Source: Calothrix brevissima NIES-22 (GTDB lineage: Bacteria; Cyanobacteriota; Cyanobacteriia; Cyanobacteriales; Nostocaceae). From it: a stretch of 64,000 bases of DNA. Made by a program: the position numbers and the translations under genes. Positions 37,990 through 47,532 of this stretch are shown piece by piece. The notes under the pieces are model-generated. The model did no database searches and had not been told where the DNA came from. It worked only from the letters and a program-made list of their open reading frames with translations. How positions within the stretch are numbered: the stretch's first letter is position 1; each line of letters opens with the position of its first letter. Location of the stretch: contig NZ_AP018207.1 of NCBI RefSeq assembly GCF_002367995.1, forward strand, positions 930,001 to 994,000, in the 5' to 3' direction.

Positions 37990-39990
37990 TTATCTTTGAC
38001 TATCGAGATTAGGACGCACTTTTGCCCTGATCAGGATAGCAGTAATATTGTCATGGCCATTGTATTGATTGGCTAAATCAATTAGGTCGGTGACACCTGC
38101 TTCTAGGTTTGTCCCAGAACCAAGCAGAGGCAGTAAGTGCGTCTGCCAATGGCTTTCTAATAAATCATTATCCGATAAACCGTCCGAGGCTAGTAAGAAG
38201 AGAGTATCTTCATTAATCTCAAAAAAGTCTACATCAGGATTAATTGAGTGTTCGTCGCGGGGCCCTAAAGCTTGGGTAAGTTGGTAAGCATCGGGACGGG
38301 CGTAAGCGATGCTAGCATCTACTCCCCTAGTAATTTCTCGTTGACCGACTTCGTGGTCGATGGTGATTTGTTCCAGTCCGCGTTTATGAGTGATGGAATA
38401 GAGACGGCTATCTCCCACATGGGCAACGGCGGCGTGGCTGTCCTGAATTAGTAGCATGACTAGGGTAGTACCCATGCGTCCCACCCCAGAACGAGCATCT
38501 TTTTGATTGAGATCGTAAATTGCTTGATTGGCGAGATATACTGCTTCGCGAATCTCATCTTCTGTTGGCAGTTGGTTGTCTATCCATTGCTGTTGAAAGT
38601 ACTGCCTGATGGTACTGACTGCCAATTCGCTAGCTATTTCACCACCAGCATGACCGCCCATACCGTCACAGAGAATATATAAGCCATGTGCTTGGAGAAC
38701 GCGAGTTTTGGGTAACTCTAGTTTATTAATATTACTTTCAATGCCAAAGTAGTCTTCATTGTGATGACGTTGACGACCAACATCAGTTTGTCCCGCATCT
38801 TGCAAGCTACTAAGCTGCATCGGCAAGACAACTGTAGGCATATCTTCGCTTTTTGAGTTGAAATTGTCTAGATCATCTACTTGCAGCATGGTTGGTGCGC
38901 TAGGGTACTGTTCCTCGGTAGGCGGTAAAGTTTCCCATGTAGAGGCGACTATTTCTGTAGACATTTCTTCTAAACGCGATCGCAATTGTGCGATCGTCTC
39001 AATTTTACCGAGTTCTAAATCTCCTAACATCTGGACTATAGAACCAAATTGAGTCCGTTGCGACTGTCTAAATAGTGCCTGCCAAACTCTCCCCAAGGCT
39101 TGGATTGTTAAAGGCTGTTCTTGTCTGCTAGCTTGCTGTTCGTTAGTCTCTACCGATACATTAGTATTAATATACTTAGTTAAAGGTGCTGAATATAAGC
39201 GCCCTAGAGTCAATGTTTGGTCTTCATCTAAGAGCAAATTTGATAGATCCAACAGACTTTGACAACAATTGACTGGTTCTAGCAATGTCCACAATTGGGT
39301 CATTTGATAACACCAATGTAAAATTTGCAATGAACTGGTTGTGTTTTCTTGCCATCGGTCAAGTAAATGCGGCCAATGGGACTTGTCTGGGATGAGTACG
39401 ACTTGTATATCGCCTTGTTGCCATGCATCATGAATTTCTGGAATTCCGGGATTCCCTTGTGCTTGTAAAGCAATATAAGGTTTAGCCAGTTGGGGAATTG
39501 CCGTTGCTTCTACTGATGGTGTTACTAGGCCCTTTTGGCGATTTTCTAACATTGTCGCCAGTGGGGAAATTTGATATGGTTGGCAGTCAATAACTTGAAT
39601 ACACACCTCAGTATCAGGGGCAAGTTCTTCTAAGCTGGGTAGTGGCTCTAATAACTGATAGCGTTGCTCTGGGTCTAAATAAGAGCCTACTACCAGTGGA
39701 GCGTTAACAGGTACAGCAGATGGCGATGATATTGCACCCTCATCTTTTTCTACTTCCTCATTTTTCCCATAGTCCCCAGTACTTATTTCTCCGATGACAG
39801 TCGGCTGTTTGGCAATTATGGCCAGCCAGACTGTTCCACAATCTGCGCCGCAGTTAGGACAATTTTGTGCGTTTACAGGTACTGAGGTACTGCATTCAGG
39901 ACAGAATTTCTGTGTCAGGGATGCACCACAGTTTTGGCAGAATTTATTGGTATTAGAGTTTTCAAATTTACACTGAGGGCAAATCAGCAT
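37990..39990 (-). CDS. PP2C-type protein phosphatase with N-terminal zinc ribbons
   Basis: 666 residues. Two zinc ribbons at the N-terminus (CPQCKFENSN...CQNCG and CPECSTSV...CPNCGADC), a middle region of about 300 residues that looks like a degenerate kinase-like module, and a C-terminal PP2C domain: DVGRQRHHNEDYFG, LCDGMGGHAGGE, VGRMGTTLVM, AHVGDSRLY and LLASDGLSDND. The metal-binding Asp residues are present. It precedes the FHA kinase gene on the same strand, 81 bases away, and likely opposes it. Confidence 0.9.
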   Translation of the reverse strand: MLICPQCKFENSNTNKFCQNCGASLTQKFCPECSTSVPVNAQNCPNCGADCGTVWLAIIAKQPTVIGEISTGDYGKNEEVEKDEGAISSPSAVPVNAPLVVGSYLDPEQRYQLLEPLPSLEELAPDTEVCIQVIDCQPYQISPLATMLENRQKGLVTPSVEATAIPQLAKPYIALQAQGNPGIPEIHDAWQQGDIQVVLIPDKSHWPHLLDRWQENTTSSLQILHWCYQMTQLWTLLEPVNCCQSLLDLSNLLLDEDQTLTLGRLYSAPLTKYINTNVSVETNEQQASRQEQPLTIQALGRVWQALFRQSQRTQFGSIVQMLGDLELGKIETIAQLRSRLEEMSTEIVASTWETLPPTEEQYPSAPTMLQVDDLDNFNSKSEDMPTVVLPMQLSSLQDAGQTDVGRQRHHNEDYFGIESNINKLELPKTRVLQAHGLYILCDGMGGHAGGEIASELAVSTIRQYFQQQWIDNQLPTEDEIREAVYLANQAIYDLNQKDARSGVGRMGTTLVMLLIQDSHAAVAHVGDSRLYSITHKRGLEQITIDHEVGQREITRGVDASIAYARPDAYQLTQALGPRDEHSINPDVDFFEINEDTLFLLASDGLSDNDLLESHWQTHLLPLLGSGTNLEAGVTDLIDLANQYNGHDNITAILIRAKVRPNLDSQR

Positions 39991-40121
39991 AGTGGAAGTT
40001 CCTCATTCCCGTTCCAAGGTGCTTCTAGCCACTTCAAATTCATAGTGCCACAACTGGCTACCCCTGCCTAAAGTAGACCTAATAAAAAATTGCGGTTTCA
40101 CAGCGAATTTTGGTAGCAGTA

Positions 40122-40244
40122 TTAATTGTGACGCATATTAGCTAAATATTTCAGATATTCGCAAGCTAATTTTTCTAACATGGGGGTGTAAGGGAAGGAA
40201 GACAAGTAAGCAGGCGTTAAATAAATGACTAATAACTCTGGCAA
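40122..40244 (-). CDS. Possible 40-residue peptide downstream of the histidine kinase
   Basis: A short frame (TTG start, ELLVIYLTPAYLSS then MLEKLACEYLKYLANM) lies directly after the kinase stop with AAGGAG three bases before it, which is too close for a good ribosome site. The helical C-terminal half looks coded. Weak support. Confidence 0.25.
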   Translation of the reverse strand: MPELLVIYLTPAYLSSFPYTPMLEKLACEYLKYLANMRHN

Positions 40245-40252
40245 AATCTCCT

Positions 40253-41983
40253 TTACACCTCATGATTGAGCGGTAACTGAATCGCAAAACAGGTAAGGTT
40301 TGACCCGCTTTCTACTTCGATTGTTCCTCCTAAATACTTGGTGAGCTTCTGTACTAATGCTAAACCTAGTCCTGTACCACCCTGTTTCCAGGGGTCGTTG
40401 CTAGGAATGCGGTAAAATTTATCGAAAATACGCGGTAATTCGGAACTAGGAATTTCTACACCCGAATTGATGACTTGAAATTGGAGATTGGGAGTTTTTA
40501 ATTGGGCGGAAATTGTAATTTCTGCATCTGGAGGGCTGAATTTACAAGCATTGGTGAGTAATTCTATTAAAATGCGTTCTAGACTAAAGGGATCGCAGAC
40601 AAAGGTTGGGAGATTAGCGGCGACACTGAGGCGCAATTTTTGCTGGCTAGAGTTGCGATTGCGTGCTTTAAACAGTTCAACTACTCGCCACAGCCATTGC
40701 TGTATTTGAATGGTTTCCAGCACTAAGGGTTTAGTTGTGGTATCCAATCTTTGTAGATCTAGAAAATTACTAATGAGATTAATTTCGCGATCGCATTCAT
40801 TATCTAAAATTTCATAATAGCGAGCCGCTTTCGAGCGTTGTGCTTGTGGCTTGGCCATTTCTATCATCAAGTTTTGCTCTTGATTGAGCGCGATACCCAG
40901 CATTTGAATCGCCATTTTCATATTGGTAAGTGGCGTGCGGAGTTCGTGAGAAACTGTACTAAGAAATTCATCTTTGAGGCGATTTAGTCCTTCCATTTCT
41001 TCTAATTGCGCCTGTACAGATGCTTGGCTATGTTTAAGGGCGACTTCTGCTAATTTACGCTCTGTAATATCTATGCAACATCCTATGTACCCAACAAACT
41101 TGCCATCAGGTGTAAACCGAGGTACGCCAGTATCTAAAATCCAACGATATTCGCCATCATGACGCATCAGTCGGTATTCCATCTCAAATTTACCTCTGGC
41201 ATGGAAGGCTGAATCATAAATTTCTTGACAGAATTCTTGATCTTGGGGATGAACTCCTTTTAGCCAGCCTAAACCTTGCTGCTGTTCCATAGTCCGGCCA
41301 GTAAATTTTAACCAAGATTGATTAAAAAAATTAAATAGACCATCTACTCCCGCCATCCATAACATTACTGGTGCGGTATTAGCCATAGTATGAAAGCGTT
41401 GTTCGCTTTCTCGTAATGCATCTTCTGCTTGTTTATGAGCAGTAATGTCTTCTAAAACCATGAGAATTTGTGGCTTTTTCTGAGGACATTCATCGCTCAA
41501 GCTTTCATCTATGAGATAATTTGTCTCTTCTTCTGGTAATAAACGAGCAACTACTTTTACCCAGAAAATCTTACTGGCGGGACAATTTAAGCGAAACTCC
41601 CAATTGGTAATTTCTCTATCAGTGGCAGTATTTAATAGTGTTTTAAATGCTTGAAATAATTTTTGTCGGTCTGATTGTGTAAATAAATTAAAAACAGATT
41701 GATCGAGCAATTCTTCTACGGTATATCCCAGACAGTTAGCGCCAAACTTATTGACTGACAAAATTATTCCTGTTGTATCCAAACTAAAATATACAGAAGG
41801 AATATTTTCATAAAGCCTACGATACAAGTTCAGTTCCTGTTGCAGACAATGCAAGGTTTCTGCTGTACAAATGTGTAAATCGCAGGGTCGTTCAGGCACA
41901 AGTTCCAAGCGTGCAGGGGTTGTAGATAAGATATCTTGTGGTTGGCGATTTTCATGCCAAATAGATTGCTGATTAAGGCTCAT
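40253..41983 (-). CDS. PAS-domain sensor histidine kinase
   Basis: 576 residues, soluble. Two PAS domains (about 55-185, YENIPSVYFSLDTTG; about 195-320, with the PAC motif EMEYRLMRHDGEYRWILD), a coiled linker, the dimerisation domain with phospho-acceptor His near residue 346 in STVSHELRTPL, and a HATPase with N-box ELLTNACKFSPP, DKFYR and GTGLGLAL. No response regulator is adjacent, so its partner is not known. Confidence 0.92.
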   Translation of the reverse strand: MSLNQQSIWHENRQPQDILSTTPARLELVPERPCDLHICTAETLHCLQQELNLYRRLYENIPSVYFSLDTTGIILSVNKFGANCLGYTVEELLDQSVFNLFTQSDRQKLFQAFKTLLNTATDREITNWEFRLNCPASKIFWVKVVARLLPEEETNYLIDESLSDECPQKKPQILMVLEDITAHKQAEDALRESEQRFHTMANTAPVMLWMAGVDGLFNFFNQSWLKFTGRTMEQQQGLGWLKGVHPQDQEFCQEIYDSAFHARGKFEMEYRLMRHDGEYRWILDTGVPRFTPDGKFVGYIGCCIDITERKLAEVALKHSQASVQAQLEEMEGLNRLKDEFLSTVSHELRTPLTNMKMAIQMLGIALNQEQNLMIEMAKPQAQRSKAARYYEILDNECDREINLISNFLDLQRLDTTTKPLVLETIQIQQWLWRVVELFKARNRNSSQQKLRLSVAANLPTFVCDPFSLERILIELLTNACKFSPPDAEITISAQLKTPNLQFQVINSGVEIPSSELPRIFDKFYRIPSNDPWKQGGTGLGLALVQKLTKYLGGTIEVESGSNLTCFAIQLPLNHEV

Positions 41984-42314
41984 AAGATTTAATCACTTGC
42001 ACCCAATGGTTGACGTAGATATCGGCAGGAATAAAAAAAAGAATATTATAAGGCTTTTGCTGAGATTTTTGTCAAAAAATAAAAATAAAAACTTATGTAA
42101 CAAACTACAACACTGTTTTATCGTTTGTGAATTTTTAGCTCAAGTTCAGGAGTAAATTATGTTTACTAAGCTACATTTTTTCCCTAGTTAATTCCAGAGA
42201 AAAAATTAATTTTGGATATATATACTTAAACACAGGCTCTTTCGCAGAGTTTGACTGGGGTGCATACCAGTTTTTAAAACGCCCGCAGGCTGGAAGCCTG
42301 GGGCTATAAAGACG

Positions 42315-42364
42315 AAGCCTGCCTCCGCAGGCTATAAGTTTTTGAAGCCTGCGGAGGCAGGCTT
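42315..42364. repeat. Perfect 19-bp inverted repeat element
   Basis: AAGCCTGCCTCCGCAGGCT at 42315-42333 is exactly inverted at 42346-42364, with a 12-base loop. A further GC-rich imperfect copy (CCCGCAGGCTGGAAGCCTGGGG) stands just left at 42279-42302. Likely a REP-like or small transposable element. The overlapping frame at 42171-42455 is not a gene. Confidence 0.85.
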
Positions 42365-42498
42365 TGTTTGTGTAGCAATACCCTTCTAGGGTATTGATTA
42401 AAAAAGTGGGATGCTCCCGTTTGACTGGACAATTTTTATTTAGAAAGATAAGCAATAATACTTATTAAATAGATACAGAAATTAATTGGTAAATTGAC

Positions 42499-43092
42499 TT
42501 AGAGTTTATTCCCTAACTGAGAAAACAGTTTAATTTCAGTGGTTGTGAGATCGCGCCATTGACCTAGTTCTAAACTATCTAATTGTAAGTGAGCGATACT
42601 GACGCGAATTAATCGCAAAGTGGGAAATCCGACAGATGCAGTCATCCGCCGCACTTGTCGATTTTTTCCCTCAGTGAGAGTCATTTCTAGCCAAGCTGTC
42701 GGTATATTTTGGCGAAATCTAATTGGTGGATTGCGATCGCTTACAGGTGGTTCTTCTAGTAATAACTGTACTTTAGCTGGTCGAGTACGGTAATCTTGAA
42801 TTTTTACCCCGGTTTGCAACTTATTTATTGCCTCTGCATCTGGGATGCGTTCTACTTGTACCCAATATGTACGTTCATGGCCAAATTTTGGATTGGCAAG
42901 ACGATGTTGCAATTGTCCATTATTGGTGAGCAGCAGTAAGCCTTCACTATCCCAATCTAAACGCCCGACAGGATAAACATCAGGAACGGGAATATATTCT
43001 TTCAGGGTGCGGTGTTTGGGTGTTTCTTGGGTAAACTGGCTGAGAACGCCATAGGGTTTGTGAAAAATAATATATCTATTGTTATTGGGCAT
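42499..43092 (-). CDS. rluE: rRNA large-subunit pseudouridine synthase E-type (RluE/RsuA family)
   Basis: About 197 residues from ATG at 43092 ([18 protein letters not shown]). The longer upstream frame is intergenic repeat. Key motifs: [29 protein letters not shown] (catalytic Asp in RLDWDSEG) and [21 protein letters not shown]. Modifies one uridine in rRNA; RluE (23S U2457) is the best fit, with no S4 domain seen. Gene alone. Confidence 0.88.
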   Translation of the reverse strand: MPNNNRYIIFHKPYGVLSQFTQETPKHRTLKEYIPVPDVYPVGRLDWDSEGLLLLTNNGQLQHRLANPKFGHERTYWVQVERIPDAEAINKLQTGVKIQDYRTRPAKVQLLLEEPPVSDRNPPIRFRQNIPTAWLEMTLTEGKNRQVRRMTASVGFPTLRLIRVSIAHLQLDSLELGQWRDLTTTEIKLFSQLGNKL

Positions 43093-43420
43093 GGGGCATG
43101 GGGCATCCTTTCGACTTCGCTCAAGGCTAGTGGGCATTGGGAAGGCTGCTTTTTCATATTCTCCCCACCTTTACCACATTCCCATCATCCCGGCACACCC
43201 TATACTGACTTACTAAAATAAAGCACGATTTCGGGCATTTTGAGAACAAAAATATAGTAAAAAATTAATTATGCCAAGTTCTAAATTGTTGATGATGCGA
43301 TAAATCTGTACCTAAGTATTTACAACCAGCATGGGTGAAGTGTCAAAAAGGCGATCGCTTGGTGTTACTTGCTGGTTAATTCAGACTCGCTCAAAGATAG
43401 CGATCGCATCATGCTATAAG

Positions 43421-43446
43421 AAAAAACCCCGACGCAACAGCCGGGG
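43421..43446 (-). terminator. Orphan minus-strand terminator
   Basis: Read on the - strand, CCCCG-GCTGTTGCGT-CGGGG followed by a run of six T. Nothing coding lies just upstream on this strand, so it may end a non-coding RNA of unknown start. Confidence 0.5.
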
Positions 43447-43735
43447 AGTACTGTATAGGTTCAATGTATACCTGTGTTGCTTATAGCAATTAAAAATGAG
43501 GAAAAGATGAGGATTGGCTAGAAAAATCATCCATCGGCTAGTTGACAAGTTAGATAGTTGAGGGTGAGTGCGATCGCTATCTGGTACTTCGGAGTTAAAG
43601 AGCGATCGCTTTCAGTATCACCATAGAGTTTACTAGACTCAAACCCTTATGTCTTAGGGTCAATTAGCATACATAAAGCAAATCTACAAATCTTAGCCAA
43701 GACTATTGGAAAAATCTGAAATAAGGTTTACACTA

Positions 43736-43767
43736 TTCCCAAGAACCTTAGTTAAGGTTTTTGGGAA
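43736..43767 (+). promoter_or_regulatory. Hairpin / palindromic operator before the two-gene module
   Basis: TTCCCAA and TTGGGAA flank AACCTTA-GT-TAAGGTT, giving a stem of about 14 pairs with one interior bulge that ends eight bases before the ATG at 43775. Either an operator for a repressor or an mRNA hairpin that hides the ribosome site. Confidence 0.5.
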
Positions 43768-43774
43768 TTAGCTC

Positions 43775-44479
43775 ATGTCAAAAATAATTTACGATGTCAT
43801 CCAGCGTTTTGAGGTAGAAAACGGCGTTCCTCGTTTAGTTTCAACGAATATACAGGTAATTCAAGGCGGGGAAGATTTGCTTTCTTTAGCTATCAGTATC
43901 CTTGAGAAACTGGGTTTTCAAGACAAGTTTGAGGAGAATAGAACATCACAATATATAGGATATCGATTTAAGAAGTCTCACCGAGGAGCTAAACGTTATC
44001 AACTTGTTTTAGCTCAACGAAAAGAAGGATTATGTATTTCTATTCCAAAAAATGTATTAAATCAACATATTTTGGTGCTTACTTGTGAAACAGAAGGACA
44101 ATTAATAGATTGTGGCGATCATTTTCAACAATTTACAACAAATATTTTAGGCAATTTTTGGGTTTTACCTAGTAAAGAAGACGTATTCTTAGAAGCAGTA
44201 CAATCTCACTATCCAGATAGGTTAAAAGGTGAAGTGACAGGCAGGGTTTCCTTGAATTCTTATTATCAGTACCTTGATCATGAAGGCACAGAATGGAGTG
44301 ACATTATATCCATGTCACCTGATGAATTCAAAGTTGAGCATTTGGGTGACAGTAGTAGCTATCTAGTTATCAATGAAGATAAACTATTTCCTTATACATG
44401 GCAGGTATGTGTTACTTCCAAATTAATCCTAGTAGAATTTATTAATCACTTTGCAAAAAGTATACTGGAGCAACAGTAA
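43775..44479 (+). CDS. Unknown protein paired with a DUF2726-like gene
   Basis: 234 residues, soluble, mostly mixed alpha/beta, no signal peptide or recognised domain. Sequences such as IQVIQGGEDLLSLAISILEKLG and FKKSHRGAKRYQLVLAQRKEG suggest a nucleic-acid-related or DNA-binding protein, but that is not proven. Its stop codon TAA overlaps the next gene's ATG (TAATG), so they form one unit. A hairpin precedes its start. Possible roles: immunity, regulator or partner of the nuclease-like protein. Confidence 0.65.
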   Translation: MSKIIYDVIQRFEVENGVPRLVSTNIQVIQGGEDLLSLAISILEKLGFQDKFEENRTSQYIGYRFKKSHRGAKRYQLVLAQRKEGLCISIPKNVLNQHILVLTCETEGQLIDCGDHFQQFTTNILGNFWVLPSKEDVFLEAVQSHYPDRLKGEVTGRVSLNSYYQYLDHEGTEWSDIISMSPDEFKVEHLGDSSSYLVINEDKLFPYTWQVCVTSKLILVEFINHFAKSILEQQ

Positions 44480-44940
44480 TGTCTTTAAAAACAAAGAGAT
44501 TGGTTAACCATTACGAAGAAAGAATGCTTGAATTTTTGCAAACTTGTATAGATATAAATTATAAAATTCATACCCAGGTGAGCTTAAGCCAGTTTTGCGA
44601 AATCGATAGCAATCTTGATTGGGAAATAAAAAAGTTTTTTTATAGCTCTAATGTAGATGCCCTCATTACCAACTATGACTATAAACCTTGTTTAGTGTTA
44701 GAATTTCAATCCTCATATCATGACTATCCTGAAGCAAAAGAGCGCGATACAAAAAAGGCAACATTACTCAGTCTTGCTGGCGTACCCTTGATTTATTCAC
44801 GGGTGAAGGATTTTGGACTACTGCATCTTTACTCTCAAAATGAAGAAGTAGTATTTAATTTATTCACAGGAGAGAATCGTGAAAATGCCAAAAATCTCAT
44901 TAGAAAGTATTGCGAACCATCTATTTTCGCTAATTTTTGA
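44479..44940 (+). CDS. DUF2726-like, PD-(D/E)XK-fold protein
   Basis: 153 residues. The segment VDALITNYDYKPCLVLEFQSSYHDYPEAKERDTKKATLL matches the DUF2726 layout: a conserved Asp (VDAL), then ExQ (LEFQ) in place of the ExK of many restriction-like nucleases, then an ERDxKK motif. The fold is that of Holliday/restriction endonuclease-like proteins, though the Lys-to-Gln change leaves activity open. Overlaps the previous gene's stop. Confidence 0.7.
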   Translation: MSLKTKRLVNHYEERMLEFLQTCIDINYKIHTQVSLSQFCEIDSNLDWEIKKFFYSSNVDALITNYDYKPCLVLEFQSSYHDYPEAKERDTKKATLLSLAGVPLIYSRVKDFGLLHLYSQNEEVVFNLFTGENRENAKNLIRKYCEPSIFANF

Positions 44941-44969
44941 AATATACATTAGTAAACTATAAAAATTTT

Positions 44970-45005
44970 TCGCGCTCTTATTTGCATCTTTGCGCCTTTG
45001 TGCGA
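44970..45005. repeat. Dispersed TTGCGCCTTTGTGCGAGGC repeat
   Basis: A single copy of the intergenic repeat family also seen at 8716-8765 and 11780-11826, here between the two-gene module and the riboswitch. Confidence 0.45.
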
Positions 45006-45085
45006 GGCTACCGTCTTACTCCCTACATCCTCAGGAATTGTTAACAGCCTTGCTTCTAGCCATAAGCAAAATGGTACAATCTACA

Positions 45086-45176
45086 TCCATGCTAGGGGTG
45101 CCTGAATAACTAGGCTGAGATCACACCCTTAACACCTGAGTCTGGGTAATACCAGCGGAGGGAAGCTGTTTATCGA
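45086..45176 (+). promoter_or_regulatory. TPP (thi-box) riboswitch for thiC
   Basis: The conserved thi-box is present: AGGGGTGCCTG near 45093, GGCTGAGATCACACCC at 45113-45128, ACACCTGAGTCTGGGTAATACCAGCGGAGGGA at 45132-45163. It lies a few bases before the thiC ATG, as expected for translational or transcriptional control by thiamine pyrophosphate. The core GCTGAGA and CTGGGTAATACCAGCG elements are exact. Confidence 0.95.
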
Positions 45177-45186
45177 GGAATTCAAT

Positions 45187-46560
45187 ATGCGGACAGAATG
45201 GGTTGCCAAGCGTCGTGGGCAGAGCAATGTAACTCAAATGCACTACGCGCGTCAGGGTGTCATCACAGAAGAAATGCACTACGTCGCCCAACGGGAAAAT
45301 CTTCCTGCGGATCTCATTCGCGAGGAAGTGGCGCGGGGGCGAATGATTATCCCTGCTAATATTAATCACACCAATTTAGAGCCAATGGCTATTGGTATTG
45401 CCTCTAAATGTAAAGTAAATGCTAATATCGGTGCTTCTCCCAACTCTTCCAATCTTCAAGAAGAAGTGGATAAGCTGAAACTAGCGGTGAAGTATGGTGC
45501 TGATACCGTGATGGACTTGTCCACAGGCGGCGGTAACTTAGATGAAATTCGTACCGCAATTATTCAAGCTTCACCTGTTCCTATTGGTACAGTACCGGTT
45601 TATCAAGCTTTAGAAAGTGTTCACGGCACAATTGAAAAACTCACCCCCGATGACTTTCTCCATGTCATCGAAAAACATGCCCAGCAAGGGGTAGATTATC
45701 AAACTATCCATGCGGGAATTTTGCTAGAACATTTACCTTTAGTCAGAAGCCGGATTACAGGGATTGTCTCTCGTGGTGGCGGTATTTTGGCGCGGTGGAT
45801 GCTGCATCACCACAAACAAAATCCGCTATACACACACTTCCAGGATATCATTGAAATTTTCAAAAAATACGATGTTTCCTTTAGTTTAGGTGATTCTCTC
45901 CGCCCTGGCTGTACTCATGATGCCTCAGATGCCGCCCAATTAGCCGAATTGAAAACCCTCGGACAGCTAACCCGTAGAGCTTGGGAAGATAATGTTCAGG
46001 TAATGGTAGAAGGGCCTGGACATGTACCAATGGATCAAATTGAGTTTAATGTCCGCAAGCAAATGGAAGAGTGTTCAGAAGCGCCTTTCTATGTGTTGGG
46101 GCCATTGGTGACAGATATTGCTCCTGGTTATGACCATATTACCTCAGCGATTGGTGCTGCAATGGCTGGTTGGTATGGTACAGCAATGTTGTGCTATGTC
46201 ACGCCTAAAGAACACTTGGGTTTACCCAATGCCGAAGATGTGCGCAATGGCTTAATCGCTTATAAAATTGCAGCACACGCAGCAGATATCGCTAGACATC
46301 GCCAAGGTGCTAGAGATAGAGATGATGAACTTTCCAAAGCTCGTTATAACTTTGACTGGAATCGTCAATTTGAATTATCACTCGATCCAGAAAGAGCTAA
46401 GGAATATCACGATGAAACTTTACCAGCAGATATTTATAAAACTGCTGAATTTTGTTCTATGTGCGGGCCTAAGTTCTGTCCCATGCAAACCAAAGTTGAT
46501 GCTGATGCGTTGACAGAACTTGAGAAATTCTTGGCGAAAGAAGCTGTAACTCAAAGTTAA
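45187..46560 (+). CDS. thiC: Phosphomethylpyrimidine synthase ThiC
   Basis: Radical-SAM enzyme converting aminoimidazole ribotide to HMP-phosphate for thiamine. The 457-residue protein has normal length for a cyanobacterial ThiC. Motifs: [58 protein letters not shown], and the C-terminal iron-sulfur ligands [11 protein letters not shown]. The start ATG at 45187 follows the riboswitch's GGAGGGAAGCTG. Controlled by TPP. Confidence 0.97.
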   Translation: MRTEWVAKRRGQSNVTQMHYARQGVITEEMHYVAQRENLPADLIREEVARGRMIIPANINHTNLEPMAIGIASKCKVNANIGASPNSSNLQEEVDKLKLAVKYGADTVMDLSTGGGNLDEIRTAIIQASPVPIGTVPVYQALESVHGTIEKLTPDDFLHVIEKHAQQGVDYQTIHAGILLEHLPLVRSRITGIVSRGGGILARWMLHHHKQNPLYTHFQDIIEIFKKYDVSFSLGDSLRPGCTHDASDAAQLAELKTLGQLTRRAWEDNVQVMVEGPGHVPMDQIEFNVRKQMEECSEAPFYVLGPLVTDIAPGYDHITSAIGAAMAGWYGTAMLCYVTPKEHLGLPNAEDVRNGLIAYKIAAHAADIARHRQGARDRDDELSKARYNFDWNRQFELSLDPERAKEYHDETLPADIYKTAEFCSMCGPKFCPMQTKVDADALTELEKFLAKEAVTQS

Positions 46561-46573
46561 TTAATAACCAATA

Positions 46574-46598
46574 ACCCTCAGATATGTAATCTGAGGGT
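46574..46598 (+). terminator. Stem-loop after thiC
   Basis: Perfect 10-base stem ACCCTCAGAT / ATCTGAGGGT with loop ATGTA, 13 bases after the stop. No T tract follows, so it may be a processing or stability hairpin instead of a strict terminator. Confidence 0.6.
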
Positions 46599-46666
46599 AG
46601 ACAAAAAAGCCAAATTTCTAAGGCTAATTTATTTATTGTAGAATCTGTGGTCACGTTTATATAAAA

Positions 46667-46909
46667 TTAACGAAAATCACCAAAATAGCATACAGGTTCC
46701 AATCCTCCATTTTTCACATAAGCTGATCTATTCCCACATTCATATCCTCTTGGATCTAGGTCGTACGGGCAGTGGCAATAACCAACATACTGATATGGTA
46801 CTCTAACAGGACTGTAAGGATTGATTGGTCTATCGCGACGAGATGAATTTTTAGAATTTATAGCCAAAAATAAAATTAAAAACACTATAAGCCAAATGAA
46901 TTTTTGCAT
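46667..46909 (-). CDS. Small secreted Cys-rich protein
   Basis: 80 residues with an N-terminal membrane/signal segment (FIWLIVFLILFLAIN) and a compact Cys domain: YCHCPYDLDPRGYECGNRSAY then GGLEPVCYFG. This spacing (CxCPYDxxxxGxxCGxRSA...GGxxPxC) recurs in many secreted bacterial proteins of unknown role. Stands before another secreted-protein gene on the same strand with a 21-base gap, so probably co-transcribed. Confidence 0.75.
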   Translation of the reverse strand: MQKFIWLIVFLILFLAINSKNSSRRDRPINPYSPVRVPYQYVGYCHCPYDLDPRGYECGNRSAYVKNGGLEPVCYFGDFR

Positions 46910-46930
46910 AATTTTATTTTTTCATTACAA

Positions 46931-47350
46931 TTATCTGCATAAAGCATGGTAAATATTCCCAAAGGGTGTATTCGGTTCAGCAAAAAATGTCTTACCTTGA
47001 AACTCATCAGTTAAATCAATATTGGGTTCTGTAAAACTATCTCTATACCCAATTGCTGTAGTAATTTGCCAGTAGCCAGTTTTGCAATCCATAACATGAT
47101 TAACTACCGTACGTCTTACATCTCCAAAAGCAGCAAACATATTCATTGTTTCTGTTTGAAAGTAAACGAATTTTCCTCTATATTCAATTGATGTAGATTC
47201 AAGGTATACTCCATCATTTGAAATCGGGATTTTCTCTGCTAAAACTGGCACAGGAGGAATAACAACAGTAGCAATTAATAAAGTGACTAATTTAACTGGA
47301 AATGAGGTAAATTTTACCACCACAGATCTAGTAGGTTGTTTTAATGGCAT
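46931..47350 (-). CDS. Small secreted protein, surface-adhesin-like
   Basis: 139 residues from ATG at 47350. Signal peptide (PVKLVTLLIATVVIPPVPVLA), then a beta-rich domain: YLESTSIEYRGKFVYFQTETMNM, RRTVVNHVMDCKTGYWQIT and a terminal Cys. Resembles the small surface-exposed proteins with a buried Cys pair (MDC...ALC). Function unknown. Confidence 0.65.
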   Translation of the reverse strand: MPLKQPTRSVVVKFTSFPVKLVTLLIATVVIPPVPVLAEKIPISNDGVYLESTSIEYRGKFVYFQTETMNMFAAFGDVRRTVVNHVMDCKTGYWQITTAIGYRDSFTEPNIDLTDEFQGKTFFAEPNTPFGNIYHALCR

Positions 47351-47532
47351 AGTTAAATATTTCAAATAACTTCAAGTGAATGCTCTTAAATACACAACTA
47401 ACTAACATTGCATCTTTAATAACATCATCACCTGCTGTTAGATAATGTGGCTTCCGAGTTATTACAGTTATTTAATGATTACTTTAGTTACGTTTATTTG
47501 GGGATAATTACTGAAATTGCGAATGTAGAAAT

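Larger units (their letters stand above)
43093..43774. other. Intergenic region with a minus-strand terminator and an operator-like hairpin
   Basis: About 680 bases without a coding gene. The left end has CATGGGGCAT repeats. Three HIP1-type sites lie in the middle. A minus-strand terminator is at 43421-43446 with no - strand gene upstream of it, and a long hairpin precedes the + strand gene at 43775. Confidence 0.5.

Noticed and set aside
42171-42455. 94-residue minus-strand frame
   Set aside because: It lies over the inverted repeat, has repeat-derived Arg/Leu/Cys-rich sequence and no ribosome site.
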